Below are positions 43,584 to 52,383 of a stretch of DNA of 64,000 nucleotides, one piece after another. This DNA comes from Chitinophaga agrisoli (GTDB lineage: Bacteria > Bacteroidota > Bacteroidia > Chitinophagales > Chitinophagaceae). The first letter of the stretch is position 1; each line of letters opens with the position of its first letter. The position numbers were made by a program, and so were the translations under genes. The notes beneath the pieces are model-generated. The model saw only the letters and a list, made by a program, of their open reading frames with translations. It did no database searches and had not been told where the DNA came from. The DNA lies in the NCBI RefSeq assembly GCF_008386695.1, contig NZ_VUOC01000003.1:358421-422420 (forward strand). Direction: 5' to 3'.

Positions 43584-44819
43584 ATGAATGCCGAGAACCG
43601 CTCCACGTCTATTTTTAACATAGCCGTTATCGTAGCCTCCCTGGGTTACTTTGTGGATATCTATGACCTGCTGTTATTTACGATTGTGCGGGTACCCAGC
43701 CTGAAAGCGCTGGGCGTGCCGCAGAACGAAATAGACACTGGTATAGGGGTATTACTCATTAACATTCAGATGGCGGGTATGCTGATAGGGGGCATTTTCT
43801 GGGGTATTGTTGGCGACAAGAAAGGGCGCCTCAGCGTATTGTTTGGTTCCATCCTGTTGTATTCCGTAGCCAATATTGCCAATGGTTTTGTGCAGAGTAC
43901 CGGCGCGTATCTGTTATGGCGTTTTGTGGCGGGTTTAGGGCTGGCCGGCGAGCTGGGTGCGGGTATTACCCTGGTATCGGAGATATTACCCAAGGAAAAA
44001 CGTGGTTATGGTACTATGATCGTGGCTACGGTAGGCGTTTCCGGGGCGGTGGTAGCTAATTTTATTGCCAAGATGGTGCAGGACTGGCGCATCTGTTACT
44101 TTATAGGAGGGGGGCTGGGCCTGGCTTTGCTGGTGCTGCGCATTAGCGTAATGGAGTCGCAGATGTTCCATTCTTTGAAGGAGAGTACTGCCAGCCGGGG
44201 TAATTTTCTGCAGTTATTCACTAATAAGGATCGTTTCTTAAGATATTTCAAATGCCTGATGCTGGGTACGCCTACCTGGTTTGTGGTGGGCGTGCTCATT
44301 GCTTTTTCTAACAAATTTGCATTGGAAATGGGCGTCCGGGATGCCATCAGCCCTGGTGACGCCATTGCTTTCACTTATGCAGGGCTTACCCTGGGCGATT
44401 TCTCTACCGGCTTGATCAGCCAGTTATGGAAAAGCCGGCGGAAGGTGATGCTGCTGTTCCTGTTGCTGACAGCCGCTTTTGTGTTCATTTACTTCCAGCA
44501 GCATGGCGCCAGCAAATGGCAGTTCTACGCCGTTTGTGCGGGGCTTGGCTTTAGCGTGGGCTTCTGGACGATTTTTGTAACCATTGCTGCCGAAAGTTTT
44601 GGCACCAATCTGCGGGCTACGGTAGCCACCACGGTGCCTAATTTTGCCAGGGGCCTGTTGCCGCTTATTACCTTATTGTTTGCCAGTTTACAGTCGCGGT
44701 TCACCTATCTGCAGAGCGGTGGTATTGTAGCGGCTATCTGCATAGGCGTGGCATTGATCACTGCCTATACGGTAGAGGAAACGTTTGGCAAGGAATTAAA
44801 CTACGTGGAAGAGGTGTAA
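43584..44819 (+). CDS. MFS transporter, metabolite:proton symporter type
   Basis: The 411-residue product has 12 hydrophobic helices and the MFS motif between helices 2 and 3 (GGIFWGIVGDKKGRLSVLFGS), plus RFVAGLGLAGELGAGITLVSEILPKEKRGYGTMIVATVG in helix 4-5, typical of the sugar/carboxylate (SP/MHS-like) branch. The substrate is unknown; the dicarboxylate symporter nearby suggests organic acids. It ends 16 bp before a convergent MarR gene. Confidence 0.88.
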   Translation: MNAENRSTSIFNIAVIVASLGYFVDIYDLLLFTIVRVPSLKALGVPQNEIDTGIGVLLINIQMAGMLIGGIFWGIVGDKKGRLSVLFGSILLYSVANIANGFVQSTGAYLLWRFVAGLGLAGELGAGITLVSEILPKEKRGYGTMIVATVGVSGAVVANFIAKMVQDWRICYFIGGGLGLALLVLRISVMESQMFHSLKESTASRGNFLQLFTNKDRFLRYFKCLMLGTPTWFVVGVLIAFSNKFALEMGVRDAISPGDAIAFTYAGLTLGDFSTGLISQLWKSRRKVMLLFLLLTAAFVFIYFQQHGASKWQFYAVCAGLGFSVGFWTIFVTIAAESFGTNLRATVATTVPNFARGLLPLITLLFASLQSRFTYLQSGGIVAAICIGVALITAYTVEETFGKELNYVEEV

Positions 44820-44835
44820 TAGCGCCGGATCCCGG

Positions 44836-45294
44836 TTAATATTGCTCCAGTACTTTATCCAGCAGCTTGTTAAGTTGTGCGATCTCTTTTGGATTGAGCG
44901 CCTGCAGGCTGTCTTCCAGCTGCCTTATTTCTTCGTCTATTACTTTCAGGAGTTGCAGGCCTTTGGGCGTGATCTTCACGTCCACAGCCCGGCGGTCTGC
45001 TTCGCAGCTTTTGCGCTCCAGCAATTCTGCCTTGCGCAGGCGTTCCACCAGGCGGGATACATCACTCATCCTGTCCAGCATCCTGTCTTTAAGCATATTA
45101 ATATTGGCCGCTTTGGGGTGCTGGCCGCGGAGGATACGCAGGATATTGAACTGCTGCATAGTAATGTCAAACTTCTTGAAGAATTGCTGGTGACGGCTGA
45201 CAATCCAGTTACCTACAAATATGAGGCTTACTAATCCTTTGGTATACTCACTATTGAAAGCCTTCTGCGAAAGCAATTTTTCGATATTCGACAT
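44836..45294 (-). CDS. MarR-family transcriptional regulator
   Basis: The 152-residue product has the MarR winged-helix fold: QFNILRILRGQHPKAANINMLKDRMLDRMSDVSRLVERLRKAELLERKSCEADRRAVDVKITPKGLQLL (helix-turn-helix and wing), with dimerisation helices at both ends. MarR proteins usually repress nearby genes and respond to small ligands; here transporters lie downstream and mdh upstream, but no operator can be assigned. Confidence 0.9.
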   Translation of the reverse strand: MSNIEKLLSQKAFNSEYTKGLVSLIFVGNWIVSRHQQFFKKFDITMQQFNILRILRGQHPKAANINMLKDRMLDRMSDVSRLVERLRKAELLERKSCEADRRAVDVKITPKGLQLLKVIDEEIRQLEDSLQALNPKEIAQLNKLLDKVLEQY

Positions 45295-45417
45295 AATTTA
45301 GAACAGCATAAAGTTTAGGTGTTGTGAAGATAATAAAAGCACCAATACAAAAAACAAGCCGGAAGGCCATGAGTAGTAAATTGTTATGTGTTGATTGTAC
45401 ACTATCTGCTTTAAAGC

Positions 45418-45453
45418 AACAGCCCTGCCGGACATTGATCCGGCAGGGCTGTT
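45418..45453 (-). terminator. Terminator of mdh
   Basis: AACAGCCCTGCCGG (45418-45431) pairs perfectly with CCGGCAGGGCTGTT (45440-45453). The minus-strand tail (GCTTTAA) is a weak U tract. Confidence 0.7.
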
Positions 45454-45470
45454 GTATAATTATCAGTTAA

Positions 45471-46409
45471 TTACGCAGTCACTTTCATGTTGTCCAGCAC
45501 ATCCATTACTTCTTTTACGTGCTGTGCAGAAGTGGTCAACAGCTCTTTTTCTTCTGCATCCAATTTGAGCTCGATGATCTTTTCGATGCCATTTTTACCC
45601 AATACCACAGGCACGCCCAGGTAAATATCCTTCAGGCCGTACTCGCCGGTCAGCCATGCACAGCAGGGGAAGATGCGTTTTTCATCTTTCAGGATGGCTT
45701 CTACCATTTGCGCAGCTGCAGCACCGGGGGCGTACCAGGCGGAAGTGCCCAGCAGGTTCACGATCTCGCCGCCGCCTACTTTGGTGCGTTGGATGATGGC
45801 TTCCAGTTTATCTGCTGCTACCAGCTCTGTAACCGGTATACCTGCTACAGTGGTGTAACGGGGCAGGGGCACCATGGTATCGCCGTGGCCGCCCATGAGG
45901 ATAGCCTGTATATCTTTAGGGGAACAACCTATTTCGTCTGCCAGGAACGCGCGGTAGCGGGCAGTATCGAGGATGCCGGCCATACCAAATACTTTGCTGC
46001 TGTCTTTTTTGGCAGTCAGGAAAGCGCAGTAGGTCATTACATCCAGCGGGTTGCTTACCACTATAATAATAGCGTTGGGAGAGAATTTGTTGATGTTCTC
46101 GGTAACAGATTTTACGATGTTGGCATTGGTGGAGATCAGGTCATCGCGGCTCATACCGGGTTTGCGGGGCAGGCCGGAGGTGATCACCACTACGTCACTG
46201 TTAGCGGTTTTAGCATAATCGTTGGTTACGCCAGTGATCTTGGTGCTATAATAATCGATAGGGGCTTGTTGCCAGGTATCCAGTGCCTTCCCTTCAGCAG
46301 TGCCTTCCTTAATATCCAGTAACACAACTTCCTGCAAAAAATCTCTGTGGACCAACACGTTAGCACAGGTAGCGCCTACATTGCCAGCTCCTACAACAGT
46401 AACTTTCAT
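45471..46409 (-). CDS. mdh: Malate dehydrogenase
   Basis: NAD-dependent oxidation of malate to oxaloacetate in the TCA cycle. The 312-residue product is of the LDH-like type: GAGNVG (7-12), the NAD-binding Asp at the end of strand 2 (VVLLDIKEG), substrate Arg in GLPRKPGMSRDDL, and the catalytic His in LMGGHGDTMVPLPRY. Length is normal. It has its own terminator. Confidence 0.96.
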   Translation of the reverse strand: MKVTVVGAGNVGATCANVLVHRDFLQEVVLLDIKEGTAEGKALDTWQQAPIDYYSTKITGVTNDYAKTANSDVVVITSGLPRKPGMSRDDLISTNANIVKSVTENINKFSPNAIIIVVSNPLDVMTYCAFLTAKKDSSKVFGMAGILDTARYRAFLADEIGCSPKDIQAILMGGHGDTMVPLPRYTTVAGIPVTELVAADKLEAIIQRTKVGGGEIVNLLGTSAWYAPGAAAAQMVEAILKDEKRIFPCCAWLTGEYGLKDIYLGVPVVLGKNGIEKIIELKLDAEEKELLTTSAQHVKEVMDVLDNMKVTA

Positions 46410-46494
46410 TTTACTTACATATTTTAAGGTGAAGAATATTTAACTAAAAATAAGTAAAAAGCATACAGCAAAATGCTAAAAGAAGCATAAACTG

Positions 46495-46992
46495 TTAATT
46501 CAGGTATTGCAGCACCTGATCCAGTTTCACCGTTCCTTCAAATCCCTTTACAAAGGCCTGCTTCTTATTGTATACGAACATTCCCGGAAAGTAGTGCATA
46601 TTATAGAAGTACATGATCTGGCGGGTAGGCTCGCTGGCCATAATGATGTTAGAATAGTTCTTGATTTTATACTGATCATAATATTCCTTCATCTGCTCCA
46701 CTTTAAAAGGGGTGATCATGACGATCTGTGTTTTCTTGAACTTGTCAATATTCTTCAGCAGGTCTTCTGTGAGCAGTTTACAATGGTCGCATTCAACGCT
46801 GAAAACAAATACGATGGTAGGGATATTCTTCCGGAGATCGTTTTTGGTGATGACGTGCCCATCCGGCAGGGTGAGGGGGAAAGCCGGGATGGTAGGATAC
46901 TGCTCGTAAGGCGCCTTGGCTGGTGCAGCGGTTCCCTGCGCTTTTGCCAATACGGGAAAAGCGAACAGGCATAATAATACTAGATAACGCAT
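46495..46992 (-). CDS. Exported thioredoxin-like/redoxin protein
   Basis: The 165-residue product has a signal peptide (MRYLVLLCLFAFPVLAKAQ) and a thioredoxin-like fold with the redox motif CDHC (FVFSVECDHCKLLTEDLL) and a cis-Pro candidate in YFPGMFVYNKK. It resembles TlpA/ResA-like proteins, probably periplasmic. The start at 46992 was chosen because the signal peptide begins there; an upstream 20-codon extension is not signal-like. Confidence 0.82.
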   Translation of the reverse strand: MRYLVLLCLFAFPVLAKAQGTAAPAKAPYEQYPTIPAFPLTLPDGHVITKNDLRKNIPTIVFVFSVECDHCKLLTEDLLKNIDKFKKTQIVMITPFKVEQMKEYYDQYKIKNYSNIIMASEPTRQIMYFYNMHYFPGMFVYNKKQAFVKGFEGTVKLDQVLQYLN

Positions 46993-47217
46993 GGTATGTG
47001 CTGATTTTTGTAAATGAGTGCTAAAAATAGTGTAGAACGGTCTGAATGACACCGGTAAATTGATTTTTTTCCAAAAAAATTACTAGATTACCTGTCCTTA
47101 CCTTATGTTTGCATTCCTAAAAAAAATAATGGGTGTGCATCGCGGATATATTAGAATTTAATTAATTCGTAGAAAGCAGTACCACTAAGGATTTCATGAG
47201 TAATTCGCAGAATGGTT

Positions 47218-47225
47218 TACTTTTG
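47218..47225 (+). promoter_or_regulatory. efp-accB-accC promoter (-7 element)
   Basis: TACTTTTG fits the consensus; an ATTTC -33 lies about 22 nt upstream. The efp start codon is 46 nt downstream. Confidence 0.6.
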
Positions 47226-47270
47226 CTATCCTAATCTGAAATTTTTAAACTAAATAAGTATCCTAATTTT

Positions 47271-47837
47271 ATGGCTACCACTGCAGATATCAGAACAGGA
47301 TTGATCATAAAGCTGGATGGCAGCTTATATTCTGTTGTAGAGTTTGGTCAGAACAAAACCGCCCGCGCCGCCGCCAAGGTATGGGCAAAATTAAAAGGCG
47401 TTGATAATGCCCGTTCTATAGAGCACACCTGGAACTCCGGCGATAACATCTTCCCCGTACGTGTAGAGAAAAAATCGTTCCAATATTTATACCAGGACGA
47501 CAGTGGCTATAATTTCATGGATAAAGAGACCTTTGAGCAGATAGCCCTGGCAGAAGGAATGGTGGATGCTCCCCAGTTCCTGAGAGAAGGTGAAGAAGTG
47601 TTTGTGATGATCAATACAGAAACTGAGCAGCCTATGAGCGTAGAACTGCCTGATAAGATAGTGGTGAAGATCACTTATTCTGAGCCGGGTATGAAAGGCG
47701 ATACCGCTACCCGTACCTTAAAGCCCGCTACTATCGAAACCGGCGCTACGGTAATGGTGCCTTTGTTTGTAAATGAAGGAGAATCCATCCGGGTAAACAC
47801 CAAGACCGGCGAATACATTGAAAGAGTAAAAGAATAA
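47271..47837 (+). CDS. efp: Translation elongation factor P
   Basis: EF-P rescues ribosomes stalled on polyproline. The 188-residue product has the KOW-like N-domain and two OB domains. The tip loop reads FGQNKTARAAAKVW, placing Lys29 where the modified Lys of E. coli stands. The C-terminal GESIRVNTKTGEYIERVKE is typical. The modification pathway genes are not nearby. It precedes accB by 43 bp, a pairing also seen in other bacteria. Confidence 0.96.
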   Translation: MATTADIRTGLIIKLDGSLYSVVEFGQNKTARAAAKVWAKLKGVDNARSIEHTWNSGDNIFPVRVEKKSFQYLYQDDSGYNFMDKETFEQIALAEGMVDAPQFLREGEEVFVMINTETEQPMSVELPDKIVVKITYSEPGMKGDTATRTLKPATIETGATVMVPLFVNEGESIRVNTKTGEYIERVKE

Positions 47838-47880
47838 TCCATATCTCACAACGAACATTTCTAAACCAAAAACTGTCTAC

Positions 47881-48366
47881 ATGGATTTTAAACAGATTCA
47901 GGAGCTGGTAAAGATGGTGAATAAGTCCAACATCAGCGAACTGAGCATAGAAGAAGACAAGTTTAAGATTACAATAAAGCAAAAGGATAACGAAGTACAG
48001 CAGGTGATCACTGTGCCTGCAGTAGCAGCTGTGCAGGCAGTTGCACCCGCGGCTACCGCAGCAGTACCTGTGGCCACTGCCACGGTTCCTGTCGCTGGAA
48101 CGCCTGTTGCTCCTGCAAAAGCAGATAACCTGGTTACTGTCAAATCCCCTATGATCGGCACTTTTTACCGCAGCCCCGGCCCGGATAAAGCAGCGTTCGT
48201 GAATGTAGGTGATGATATAACCCCCGGTAAGGTGGTATGTATCATTGAAGCTATGAAGCTGTTCAATGAGATCGAAAGCGAAGTAAGCGGTAAGATCATA
48301 AAAGTGCTGGTAGACGACGCCTCTCCGGTAGAATACGATCAGCCCTTGTTTTTAGTAGAACCATAA
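47881..48366 (+). CDS. accB: Biotin carboxyl carrier protein of acetyl-CoA carboxylase
   Basis: Carries biotin between the carboxylase and transferase halves of acetyl-CoA carboxylase. The 161-residue product has an N-terminal helix, an Ala/Pro/Val-rich hinge (about 42-82) and the biotinyl domain with the target Lys126 in EAMKLFNEI. It is the family's usual length. A hairpin-forming word array with a U tract separates it from accC. Confidence 0.97.
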   Translation: MDFKQIQELVKMVNKSNISELSIEEDKFKITIKQKDNEVQQVITVPAVAAVQAVAPAATAAVPVATATVPVAGTPVAPAKADNLVTVKSPMIGTFYRSPGPDKAAFVNVGDDITPGKVVCIIEAMKLFNEIESEVSGKIIKVLVDDASPVEYDQPLFLVEP

Positions 48367-48375
48367 AAAGCAGAT

Positions 48376-48456
48376 AGTCGTAAGTAATCAGTTGTTAGCT
48401 GTTGGTATTGTTTTATAATCCCGTACGGCTAACCACTCATGACTTACGGCTTTTTT
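48376..48456 (+). terminator. Word-array hairpin with U tract between accB and accC
   Basis: The left arm is four 7-nt words (AGTCGTA, AGTAATC, AGTTGTT, AGCTGTT; 48376-48403). The right arm (48425-48451), read on the other strand, is AGCCGTA, AGTCATG, AGTGGTT, AGCCGTA in the same order. The arms pair with about five mismatches over 26 nt and TTTTTT follows, so it may attenuate accC. Confidence 0.6.
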
Positions 48457-48469
48457 AATGTAGAAAGCA

Positions 48470-49807
48470 ATGTTTAAAAAGATACTGATCGCTAACCGTG
48501 GAGAGATTGCCCTGCGTATTATACGCACCTGTAAGGAAATGGGTATCAAAACGGTGGCTGTTTATTCAACTGCGGATAAAGACAGCCTGCATGTGAAGTT
48601 TGCAGATGAAGCTGTGTGTATAGGCAAGCCGCAGAGCAGCGAATCCTACCTGAACATCCCTCACCTGATGGCAGCCGCTGAGATCACTAATGCGGATGCT
48701 ATTCACCCTGGTTATGGTTTTCTGGCAGAAAATGCCCGTTTTGCCGAAATATGCGGCGAGCATGGTATTAAGTTCATTGGCCCCACGCCGGAGATGATCC
48801 GGAAAATGGGGGACAAAATGACCGCTAAAGAAACCATGATCGCAGCAGGCGTACCGGTAATACCCGGTTCCGAAGGGCTGCTGGAAAGCCTGGAGCAGGC
48901 CCACAGCCTGGCTAAGGAAATGGGACTGCCCGTGATCCTGAAAGCCACAGCCGGCGGCGGTGGTAAAGGTATGCGCGTGGTATGGGATATGAAGGAGCTG
49001 GAAAATGCCTATAACATGGCTAAGACAGAAGCCCGCGCCGCCTTCAGCAATGACGGCATTTACATGGAGAAATTCGTGGAAGAGCCGCGCCACATTGAAA
49101 TACAGGTTGCAGGCGACCAATACGGCAAGGTATGCCACCTGAGCGAAAGGGACTGCTCTATACAGCGCCGTCACCAAAAGCTGGTGGAAGAATCTCCTTC
49201 TCCGTTCATGACGCCGGAGCTGCGTGAGAAAATGGGTGAGGCAGCCATTAAGGCGGCATCTGCCATTAATTACGAGAGCGTAGGTACGATCGAGTTCCTG
49301 GTGGACAAACACCGCAACTTCTACTTCATGGAAATGAACACCCGTATACAGGTGGAACATGGGGTAACAGAAGAGGTGATCAATTTTGACCTGATCAAGG
49401 AACAGATCAAGATAGCGGCTGGCATCCCCATCTCCGGTAAGAACTACACGCCGCAGATGCATGCCATCGAATGCCGTATCAACGCGGAAGACCCGTATAA
49501 CGATTTCCGTCCTTCACCGGGCAAGATCACGGTATTACATATACCAGGCGGCCACGGTGTGCGGGTAGATTCGCATATCTATGCAGGTTATGTGATCCCT
49601 CCCTACTATGACAGCATGGTAGCCAAGATCATCACGATCGCGCAAACCCGCGAAGAAGCCATCAATACCATGGAGCGCGCACTGAGCGAGTTTGTGATAG
49701 AAGGCGTAAAAACCACTATCCCGTTCCATCAGCAGCTGATGCGTGACGAGAACTTCCGTAAAGGCAACTTTACCACCAAGTTCACGGAAACGTTTAAGCT
49801 GGTATAA
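48470..49807 (+). CDS. accC: Acetyl-CoA carboxylase, biotin carboxylase subunit
   Basis: ATP-dependent carboxylation of biotin on AccB. The 445-residue product has the biotin carboxylase N-domain ([23 protein letters not shown]), the ATP-grasp Gly-rich loop [14 protein letters not shown], the catalytic-site segment [15 protein letters not shown] and the C-domain with ECRINAEDP. Length matches the family. Confidence 0.98.
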   Translation: MFKKILIANRGEIALRIIRTCKEMGIKTVAVYSTADKDSLHVKFADEAVCIGKPQSSESYLNIPHLMAAAEITNADAIHPGYGFLAENARFAEICGEHGIKFIGPTPEMIRKMGDKMTAKETMIAAGVPVIPGSEGLLESLEQAHSLAKEMGLPVILKATAGGGGKGMRVVWDMKELENAYNMAKTEARAAFSNDGIYMEKFVEEPRHIEIQVAGDQYGKVCHLSERDCSIQRRHQKLVEESPSPFMTPELREKMGEAAIKAASAINYESVGTIEFLVDKHRNFYFMEMNTRIQVEHGVTEEVINFDLIKEQIKIAAGIPISGKNYTPQMHAIECRINAEDPYNDFRPSPGKITVLHIPGGHGVRVDSHIYAGYVIPPYYDSMVAKIITIAQTREEAINTMERALSEFVIEGVKTTIPFHQQLMRDENFRKGNFTTKFTETFKLV

Positions 49808-49860
49808 GTTTAAAAGAAAGCCTGGCCTGAGCAGCATGTGGCAAGGTAGGCTATCTATAT

Positions 49861-49898
49861 AAAAGAGGGTGTATCACGTTTTGATACACCCTCTTTTT
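49861..49898 (+). terminator. Terminator of efp-accB-accC
   Basis: A 16-bp perfect stem (49861-49876 with 49882-49897) runs into TTTTT. Confidence 0.88.
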
Positions 49899-50050
49899 AT
49901 GCAAACCTTCAAATATACTGGAAAAAGGCTCCTCGCCAGTGATACTATCTTACCAAAATGCCTGGAGCAACCTTAAAGCTACCTATGAGCCAGGAGAAGG
50001 CCAGGAGAAGCTTTTCTAAAAACTGTTAAAATACTATCACTTTCCGCCCT

Positions 50051-51793
50051 TTATTCCACCTTCATTACCTGGGTACGTTTCCCGATCCCATTCTCATTAA
50101 ATGCCTCAATACAGAAATAATAAGGCTTATCCTTATCCATGGCATTAAAATAATATTCATTGGCGCCATATACCATTATGTTGGTATACAGTTTATCCGG
50201 CGCTATCCCGGCATAGATGGTATAACCAGTGGCCTGGTTATTTTGCTCCCATTTGAGCCAGGCATTCCGGCGCTCACTGTTACCCCGTAGCGCGATGAAC
50301 TCCTTAACAGTATCCGGCACGGCGCCTTTGCCAAAGCCAAATGCCCGCAGCCCGCTGATGGCGAATTTACCGGAAGGCATATGTATATTCTCCAGTTTCA
50401 GGTACCGGGCCTGCACCGGGGCGGTGAGCGCTATATAATCATGCGGCACATCAGTAGTATTGCGGCTTTTGTCTGTAAGCAGTTTCCAGGTCTTGCCATC
50501 CAGGGAGCTGTAGAGTTTATATTGATGGTATAAACCGGGTTGTTTACCCATGAATGTGGCATCCTGGTCAGCATAATTGATCTGTACCGCATGCAGGGTG
50601 CTTACCTGGCCCAGGTCTGTCTGGATCCATTCTCCTTTATTGCCGGTGGCGGCGCTCCAGTAGGTCTTGATGTTTTCATCTACCGCATTATTGGGCGAAT
50701 AACCGCCATAGGTGGAGGATACCTGTACCGGTTTATTATAGTTCAGCAGCATCCAGCCGGTAAAAAGGTCTTTACCTGCTGGTATGGCGGCATCCGGCAT
50801 ATAATGCGGGTAGTCGCCATAGGCAGTATTACAGTATAGCAAGTCGTCTTTGTCAAAACCGGCCGGCCATATACCTATGCGCCGTTCAAAATTATTCTTC
50901 ACCACTATGTTGATGGTAGATACATGCCACCAGTTGCCATATTTATCCTGGTAGGTGGCGCCATGGCCGGCGCCCCGGGCAAACCCGCCGGGTTTATAAG
51001 AGAAGGGGTTGTGTGATTGGTAAGTGAAAGGCCCCATAGGTTGTTTGCCTATATACACGCCATCGCCATATCCGCTGAACTCTGTGCCTGGCGCGCCGTA
51101 TTGCAGGTAGTACAGGCCATTATGTTTGTTCATCCAGGCGCCTTCTATAAAAGGTTTGAGGAAGGTATTATCATTATGTTCGCCAAAACGTTCCCAGCCA
51201 TGCTCATCGTCATGGAGGCGGATAAGGTCTTTGCGTTCGCCGATGGGCTGCAGGGTTTTCCGGTCCACTTCCTGCCCATAGAGGGGATGATCGTTGCTGG
51301 AGCCATGGTACAGGTACAGGCGGCCATCATCATCCAGGAAAAAGGCGGGGTCCCAGGCGCCGGCCTGGAAAGAGTCTACCGCTTCCTTCCAGTTATCTGT
51401 ACGGGGGTGTTGGCTCATCCACAGGGGAAAGTCTTTGGTGTAGGTAGAGCCTATTACCAGCAAGGTATCGCCCAAAACCACGGTGGCAGGTGCACACAGC
51501 TCGTCATATACATGATGCCAGGGCTTCAGGAATTTACGGGGCATAAAATGCCATTGCAGCATATCGCTGCTCCACCAGTATCCCCACTGGTTGGTGGAGA
51601 AAAGATAGTAGTCGCCTTTAAACAGGGTAATGGTAGGATCTGCCGTAGCGCGGTGTTTGCCTTGTGTTACAAAATTGGGGATGGGGCAATAGCCATAATC
51701 CAGGTTGATGGGATTACACCAGGTCTTTTGCTGGGCAACGGTAAATCCCCAGGCAAGCAGGCACACGACCAGCAGCACGTATCTTTTTCGCAT
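50051..51793 (-). CDS. Glycoside hydrolase family 43 protein with F5/8C and FN3-like domains
   Basis: Exported beta-xylosidase/arabinofuranosidase-like enzyme. The 580-residue product has a signal peptide (ending FTVAQ), a five-bladed propeller (about 25-330) with likely catalytic Asp52 (ATADPTI, base), Asp148 (AWDPAFF, pKa modulator) and Glu217 (FIEGAWM, acid). An F5/8C-type carbohydrate-binding domain (about 345-480) and an FN3-like domain (about 490-580) follow. No T9SS type A tail is visible at the end. It points to plant-polysaccharide use; no SusC/D pair is adjacent. Confidence 0.88.
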   Translation of the reverse strand: MRKRYVLLVVCLLAWGFTVAQQKTWCNPINLDYGYCPIPNFVTQGKHRATADPTITLFKGDYYLFSTNQWGYWWSSDMLQWHFMPRKFLKPWHHVYDELCAPATVVLGDTLLVIGSTYTKDFPLWMSQHPRTDNWKEAVDSFQAGAWDPAFFLDDDGRLYLYHGSSNDHPLYGQEVDRKTLQPIGERKDLIRLHDDEHGWERFGEHNDNTFLKPFIEGAWMNKHNGLYYLQYGAPGTEFSGYGDGVYIGKQPMGPFTYQSHNPFSYKPGGFARGAGHGATYQDKYGNWWHVSTINIVVKNNFERRIGIWPAGFDKDDLLYCNTAYGDYPHYMPDAAIPAGKDLFTGWMLLNYNKPVQVSSTYGGYSPNNAVDENIKTYWSAATGNKGEWIQTDLGQVSTLHAVQINYADQDATFMGKQPGLYHQYKLYSSLDGKTWKLLTDKSRNTTDVPHDYIALTAPVQARYLKLENIHMPSGKFAISGLRAFGFGKGAVPDTVKEFIALRGNSERRNAWLKWEQNNQATGYTIYAGIAPDKLYTNIMVYGANEYYFNAMDKDKPYYFCIEAFNENGIGKRTQVMKVE

Positions 51794-51822
51794 GACGTTT
51801 CCTTTTTTGTATTGGTAAAAGT

Positions 51823-51858
51823 AAAAAAAATCCCGTCCACCAAAAGGCGGACGGGGAT
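51823..51858 (-). terminator. Terminator of the Spy-like gene
   Basis: ATCCCGTCC pairs with GGACGGGGAT (one bulged G), and the eight-A run at 51823-51830 gives a U tract on the minus strand. It lies between the Spy-like gene and the GH43 gene, so these are probably separate units. Confidence 0.75.
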
Positions 51859-51909
51859 ACGTTTTACTTTAACCTAATTGTTCTTATCTGAAATAGCCAT
51901 GACGGTCCT

Positions 51910-52287
51910 TTATGTTTTGCCGGGGGATGTTCTGCCGGGTAGCTGCCGGTCCTGCAGCTGCTGCACCCGTTGTACCTGCGCCTGTCGTTTGGCGGTCCAC
52001 TGCAGGAATTGTTCATACTGTGGCCCGTTCAACAGCCCTTTTACCTTAGCATCATACGTTTGTTGCAGGCCTTTCAATTGTGCCAGTTGCGGCGTATCCG
52101 TTAGCTGGCCGTTACCTTGTATATCTTTTATTTGCTGACGGTATGTTGCGGTGAGGCGGTGCAGCTCATTGTATTGCTGGGCAGTGAGGGACAGGGCCTC
52201 CTTCAGCTTTTTGCCGGGCATAGGCGGGGCCTGTGCCAGCATATGTGTGCTAAAGGATAGTAATAATATAGACAGTAACAGCTTCAT
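51910..52287 (-). CDS. Small exported helical protein, Spy-like
   Basis: The 125-residue product has a signal peptide (ending THMLAQ) and an all-helical mature part with two repeats of the form LTxxQYxxL and GPQYEQFLQW (ALSLTAQQYNELHRL; GLLNGPQYEQFLQWTAK), reminiscent of Spy/CpxP LTxxQ motifs. Spy-like proteins are periplasmic chaperones or metal sensors in other bacteria; this is inference by likeness. The start at 52287 is where the signal peptide begins. Confidence 0.6.
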   Translation of the reverse strand: MKLLLSILLLSFSTHMLAQAPPMPGKKLKEALSLTAQQYNELHRLTATYRQQIKDIQGNGQLTDTPQLAQLKGLQQTYDAKVKGLLNGPQYEQFLQWTAKRQAQVQRVQQLQDRQLPGRTSPGKT

Positions 52288-52325
52288 CCATATTATAGAC
52301 GGGATAACAGGGGAAAGGTTTAAAA

Positions 52326-52355
52326 AGAAAAAGCCCACGGTGAAAACCGCGGGCT
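52326..52355 (-). terminator. Terminator of glutamine synthetase III
   Basis: AGCCCACGGT pairs with ACCGCGGGCT around GAAA; the minus strand continues TTTTTCTTTTTA. Confidence 0.75.
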
Positions 52356-52383
52356 AATCATACACCAAAACAATCTTACGGTT